NCBI RefSeq assembly: GCF_014697425.1
Contig: NZ_JACJRU010000005.1
Location: forward strand, 172,086 to 236,085
From: Nostoc sp. FACHB-110
GTDB taxonomy: Bacteria > Cyanobacteriota > Cyanobacteriia > Cyanobacteriales > Nostocaceae
Length of the DNA stretch: 64,000 nt
Direction of reading: 5' to 3'
Every line of letters starts with the position of its first letter. Within the stretch, counting starts at the first letter, position 1. Below the pieces are notes generated by a model. That model saw only the letters and a list, made by a program, of their open reading frames with translations. It was not told the DNA's origin and did not search any database. Positions 60,514-64,000 of the stretch are shown here, in pieces. The position numbers and the translations under genes are program-made.

Positions 60514-62349
60514 CTACTCAATCTTTAAATTAAATGGTAAACGAGCATAAACCCCTTGAGGATCGTTCATATTTTGCAGCACGCCTAATTCTTGTTGTAA
60601 TTTGAGGAATTCGGCAGTCAGTAAATCAGAAGGTTTAGTTTGTGTTTTTGTAATTCCTAAAACACTGCTAACGTCTTCAATTGCTCCACCAAACAAGCGT
60701 TCTCCAAAGCTGCCTTCTCTCGGATATTCTTTTAATTGCCAATCCTCTCCAAGTTTTGCTTCTTTCGCAGCGTAATTAACAGCAGCATTTAAACCACCAA
60801 TTTCGTCAACTAAGCCAATTTCTTTAGCTGCAACACCAGACCAAACTCTGCCTTGGGCAATCTCAGCTACTCTTGTTTCTGGTAGTTTCCGACCTTGAGA
60901 AACTTTATTGAGAAATAAATTGTAAATTCGATTAACACTGCGTTGATAAATTGCTAATTCTTGCGGTGATTTTGGACGTGCTGCCGTTTGAGTATCTGCA
61001 TAACGCGCAGTTTTCACTACATCCCAAGTAATCCCATTATTATTCGCTAATTTCTGCCCATTCAACAATACGCCAAAAACACCAATTGAACCAGTAATTG
61101 TATTTGGTTCCGCAAAAATGCGATTAGAATCACTGGCAATCCAATATCCACCAGAAGCAGCAACGTCACCCATAGAAACTACTACAGGTTTTACCTCACG
61201 AGTTAAGCGCACTTCTCGCTGCATAATTTCCGATGCAGTAGCACTACCACCAGGACTATTAATCCGCAAGACAACAGCCTTCACATTTTTATCTTGGCGT
61301 ATTCTGTTGAAGATTTTGGCAAAGTGATCGCCCCCTACTTGACCTTCATCCCCATTGCCATCAACAATTTCGCCTTCAGCGTAGACTACAGCAACTTTAT
61401 TTTTTGATTGCCGTTCTGCACTCAGCGATTTATCCTGAACTTGGGCATATTCATCTAAATCAATTTGCTTAAAACTTTTATCGTCTTTATCACTATCTGT
61501 AAGTTTCTTGAGGTCAGCAACCACTTGATCGTGATAAGCAACTTGATCGACTAAACCACTACTTTTAGCTGCGGGTGCTTCTATGATTGCCTGATTATCT
61601 GCGATCGACTGCAACTGTTGTGGGTTCATTTTCCGGCTATTACCTACCGTAGTCCGCCATTCAGACCACACATCATCTAGTAATTTCTGCGTTTGTTCTC
61701 GATTTTCTGGACTCAGTTTAGTTAAAATTAAAGGTTCTACAGCACTCTTAAATTTACCTACCCGAATAATCTGCACCCCAATTCCAAACTTTTGCAACGC
61801 ACCTGCCAAAAACATCGGTTGACTACTTAAGCCGTTAACCTCCATTGATCCCAACGGATTTAACACAACAGTATCCGCAACTGAACTCAGATAATAGTCC
61901 TTCTTTCCCCAGTCGTTACCATAAGCGACAATCTTTTTCCCCGCCGCCCGAAATTCCTCCAATGCCTTGCGGATTTCTTTTAACGAAGCAAAACCCAGAT
62001 TGCTAACTCCACCTGCTTTTGTCGCATCTAAATAAATACCCACAACTTTGGGATCACGTCGCGCCTTTTCTAAAGCATCCAGAACCTTGCGGAGTGTTAT
62101 CCGATCTTCTGTTTTACCGGATAGTGTTTCTTGTAACAATTCACCAGAACCCGGTTCTCTATCAGTGATAGTCATCGACAAATCAAAAACCACTACTGAT
62201 TTATCTTTGACTACAGGGCTAACATCTTTAGAAGCAGCGATCGCAAACAATAGCAATAACAATCCGGTAGTGCTAATTCCACAAAAAATAAATAGTCCTA
62301 ATAAGCTGCCTATTAAACTGGCAAAAGTTTGTTTAAAAAAGTTATTCAT
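60514..62349 (-). CDS. sppA: Signal peptide peptidase SppA, 67-kDa form
   Basis: This is a membrane-anchored Ser-Lys protease that cleaves leftover signal peptides; in cyanobacteria it is also tied to photosystem acclimation. The 611-residue two-repeat form has an N-terminal helix (LIGSLLGLFIFCGISTTGLL), the first ClpP-like repeat with the likely catalytic lysine near GNDWGKKDYYLSSVADT, and the second repeat with INSPGGSATASEIMQREV and the catalytic serine in MGDVAASGGYWIASDSN. The length matches the long form. Confidence 0.9.
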   Translation of the reverse strand: MNNFFKQTFASLIGSLLGLFIFCGISTTGLLLLLFAIAASKDVSPVVKDKSVVVFDLSMTITDREPGSGELLQETLSGKTEDRITLRKVLDALEKARRDPKVVGIYLDATKAGGVSNLGFASLKEIRKALEEFRAAGKKIVAYGNDWGKKDYYLSSVADTVVLNPLGSMEVNGLSSQPMFLAGALQKFGIGVQIIRVGKFKSAVEPLILTKLSPENREQTQKLLDDVWSEWRTTVGNSRKMNPQQLQSIADNQAIIEAPAAKSSGLVDQVAYHDQVVADLKKLTDSDKDDKSFKQIDLDEYAQVQDKSLSAERQSKNKVAVVYAEGEIVDGNGDEGQVGGDHFAKIFNRIRQDKNVKAVVLRINSPGGSATASEIMQREVRLTREVKPVVVSMGDVAASGGYWIASDSNRIFAEPNTITGSIGVFGVLLNGQKLANNNGITWDVVKTARYADTQTAARPKSPQELAIYQRSVNRIYNLFLNKVSQGRKLPETRVAEIAQGRVWSGVAAKEIGLVDEIGGLNAAVNYAAKEAKLGEDWQLKEYPREGSFGERLFGGAIEDVSSVLGITKTQTKPSDLLTAEFLKLQQELGVLQNMNDPQGVYARLPFNLKIE

Positions 62350-62419
62350 TAGTCAATACTAATTAATAGAAAATGTTTGGTCACAAGTAATTTGCTAAAA
62401 AACTCAAACTACTTCTTTT

Positions 62420-63472
62420 TTATTGTATGCGTTGTAAACTTCCAGACTGTTTTAACTGCTCTAAGTTAGCATTACCTGTGCAAAATAGCACAGTGATCAT
62501 CTCTGCTATCAGAACCTCAGCCAAATCATAAACCGCTGCTTCTGATAAAACTGCTGCTTGGAGGAATGGCATTGCCAAACCTGCGATATCTGCACCAAGG
62601 GCGAGTACTTTTGCAACATCTAAGCCATGACGCAAACCACCAGAAGCGATTAAAGGAATGTGAGGTGCGATCGTGCGAATCTCAATAATACACTCTGCCG
62701 TAGGTAAACCCCAATCAGCAAATGTTCTCCCTAACCGCCTTTGCAAAGAAGTTTCTGCCCGTTCACCTTCCACCTTTGCCCAAGAAGTCCCACCTGCACC
62801 AGCTACATCAATTACACTCACCCCCGCAGAAATCAACTTTTCTGCCATTACACCTGAAATGCCATTACCAACTTCCTTCGCAATTACTGGTACTGATAAT
62901 TGATTGCATAACTGAGAAATTTTCTCCAGTAATCCCTTGAAATTCACATCTCCTTTCGGCTGAATGCACTCTTGTAATGGATTAATATGTAGAATTAACG
63001 CGTCTGCCTCTAGCATCTCAATAATTCGCAGACATTCATCTAATCCATACTTATAATTAAGCTGTACAGCCCCAACATTGGCAAACAGCAAAACATCCGG
63101 TGCATACTTGCGCACAGCAAAAGTCTCAGCAACTTGAGGCTTCTCCAATGCTACCCGTTGTGAACCAACACCCATTGCAAACTTGTAGTTTTGGGCGACT
63201 TCAGCCAAACGTCGGTTAATCATACCGGCTTGTTCAGTTCCTCCAGTCATCGAAGAAATTAACAACGGTGCGCCTAAGCGTTTACTCAAAAAATTTGTAC
63301 TGATATCAATATCGTTTCTGTCTAATTCCGGCAAGCAACAATGGGTAAAGCGATAATGTGCTAGTCCATTAGTTGTTTCATTGAATTGCACATCTTTTTC
63401 TAGACAGATGCGAATGTGGTCAGCTTTACGCGACTGAGTTTGTGCTGAAGCATTATTAGTAGGAGCGTTCAT
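62420..63472 (-). CDS. fni: Isopentenyl-diphosphate delta-isomerase, type II
   Basis: This FMN-dependent enzyme interconverts IPP and DMAPP, feeding carotenoid, chlorophyll phytyl and quinone synthesis. The 350-residue TIM-barrel protein has [78 protein letters not shown] and [20 protein letters not shown], which cover the FMN and substrate sites. It stands alone upstream of the rRNA operon, divergent from it. Confidence 0.94.
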   Translation of the reverse strand: MNAPTNNASAQTQSRKADHIRICLEKDVQFNETTNGLAHYRFTHCCLPELDRNDIDISTNFLSKRLGAPLLISSMTGGTEQAGMINRRLAEVAQNYKFAMGVGSQRVALEKPQVAETFAVRKYAPDVLLFANVGAVQLNYKYGLDECLRIIEMLEADALILHINPLQECIQPKGDVNFKGLLEKISQLCNQLSVPVIAKEVGNGISGVMAEKLISAGVSVIDVAGAGGTSWAKVEGERAETSLQRRLGRTFADWGLPTAECIIEIRTIAPHIPLIASGGLRHGLDVAKVLALGADIAGLAMPFLQAAVLSEAAVYDLAEVLIAEMITVLFCTGNANLEQLKQSGSLQRIQ

Positions 63473-63892
63473 TAGTATTTACAAGATATCAAAGCAGTTG
63501 CATCACTCATAACCATTGTGGCAGCGTTCAGAATCCTAAGAAATGACATTTTTCCCTAGTTAGTCACCAAATTTAGACAGTGCAAGCAATAGCATTAGCC
63601 CAAAAGCATTGATGAATCAGCTTTTTTACAGCCTTACGACAATTGCCGCAAGTAGTGAAAATTTTTTTTGGTTGAAGGCTTGACAATCTGATAGAGGTTA
63701 GTTAACCTAGATAAAGTGTCAAGGCGCAAGACAAACGCCAAAGACAACTGAACCGCGACAAACAAATACTTTGAAAGCTGAAATTTAAAACCAATCCTCG
63801 TCAAACAAATTAGTTTTGGGAAAACCCAAAAACTTAAAAAATTATAGCAAGGAATCTGAAAGATTTTGATTTTTCAGATAACAAACTCAGAA
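63473..63892 (+). promoter_or_regulatory. Upstream region and leader of the 16S rRNA gene
   Basis: No ORF is seen. A perfect TTGACA lies at 63680-63685. The best -10 at 17 bp is TAACCT, and TAGATA at 63708-63713 is too far (22 bp), so the promoter call is weak. A boxA-like ACTTTGAAAGCTG at 63768-63780 could be an antitermination signal. Two clean leader stems follow: TTTTGGG/CCCAAAA (63814-63820 with 63825-63831) and ATCTGAAA/TTTCAGAT (63854-63861 with 63872-63879), the latter 14 bp before the 16S start. The fni promoter must lie near 63473-63540 on the other strand. Confidence 0.4.

Positions 63893-64000
<108 letters not shown>

Overview
The window is chromosomal DNA from a filamentous, probably heterocyst-forming cyanobacterium of the Nostocales. 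The evidence is the many HIP1 octamers (GCGATCGC), an NDH-1 subunit gene (ndhN), the cyanobacterial order of the ribosomal protein cluster, heptamer-type STRR repeats in spacers, cyanobacteria-specific families (DUF3318, DUF1230/Ycf36, KGK, GDYXXLXY), a four-gene Nat/Bgt-like amino-acid transporter, and a tRNA-fMet gene carrying a group I intron. I cannot name a genus from the 108 bases of 16S rRNA.

Layout. Positions 1-930: the edge of a membrane protein gene, a HIP1-built terminator and ndhN, all on the minus strand. Positions 931-19660: a long leader, then the S10/spc/alpha-type supercluster on the plus strand (rplC, D, W, B, rpsS, rplV, rpsC, rplP, rpmC, rpsQ, rplN, rplX, rplE, rpsH, rplF, rplR, rpsE, rplO, secY, adk, infA, rpmJ, rpsM, rpsK, rpoA, rplQ, truA, rplM, rpsI, rpmE, prfA), closed by a strong terminator. 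rpsJ, rpsN, rpmD, map and rpsD are absent from the positions they hold in E. coli. Several spacers carry inverted or tandem repeats that would be part of the mRNA. Positions 19748-21351: an accessory module of an HTH-like protein, an Rpn/DUF2887 PD-(D/E)XK nuclease and a free-standing near-copy of that nuclease's C-terminal tail. Positions 21486-26151: ABC-F ATPase, gpmI, secG and a zinc metalloprotease. Positions 26316-31832 (minus): BrnTA toxin-antitoxin, glycosyltransferase, MFS transporter, recO, deoC.

Positions 32016-37606 (minus): an orphan cytosine-5 DNA methyltransferase, a DUF697 GTPase, an I-Ssp6803I-like homing endonuclease, the split tRNA-fMet, an asparaginase, a DUF1230 protein and rsfS. 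The tRNA is broken exactly before its anticodon by a 245-nt group I intron without an ORF. The endonuclease family known from that intron in Synechocystis lies outside it here, 63 bp downstream. Positions 37974-44845 (minus): glycosyltransferase, LysR regulator and the natFGH-bgtA-like transporter. Positions 45312-50300: YbjN and DUF3318 proteins, a PEP-CTERM esterase-like protein, queE and a STAS-sugar transferase fusion. Positions 50472-54189 (minus): small genes (HNH, KGK) and a large dynamin-like GTPase set between two 76-bp palindromic repeats. Positions 54702-63472: a GH13 amylase, an RNA m5C methyltransferase, a DUF2157/GDYXXLXY pair, SppA and type II IPP isomerase. The window ends inside the 5' end of a 16S rRNA gene.

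Most of the window is core housekeeping: translation, Sec export, transcription, glycolysis and isoprenoid synthesis. The parts most worth a second look are the Rpn plus stand-alone tail module (a possible nuclease/antitoxin pair made by tandem duplication), the intron-tRNA with its external endonuclease, the structured leader and repeat-filled spacers of the ribosomal cluster, and the STAS-glycosyltransferase fusion.
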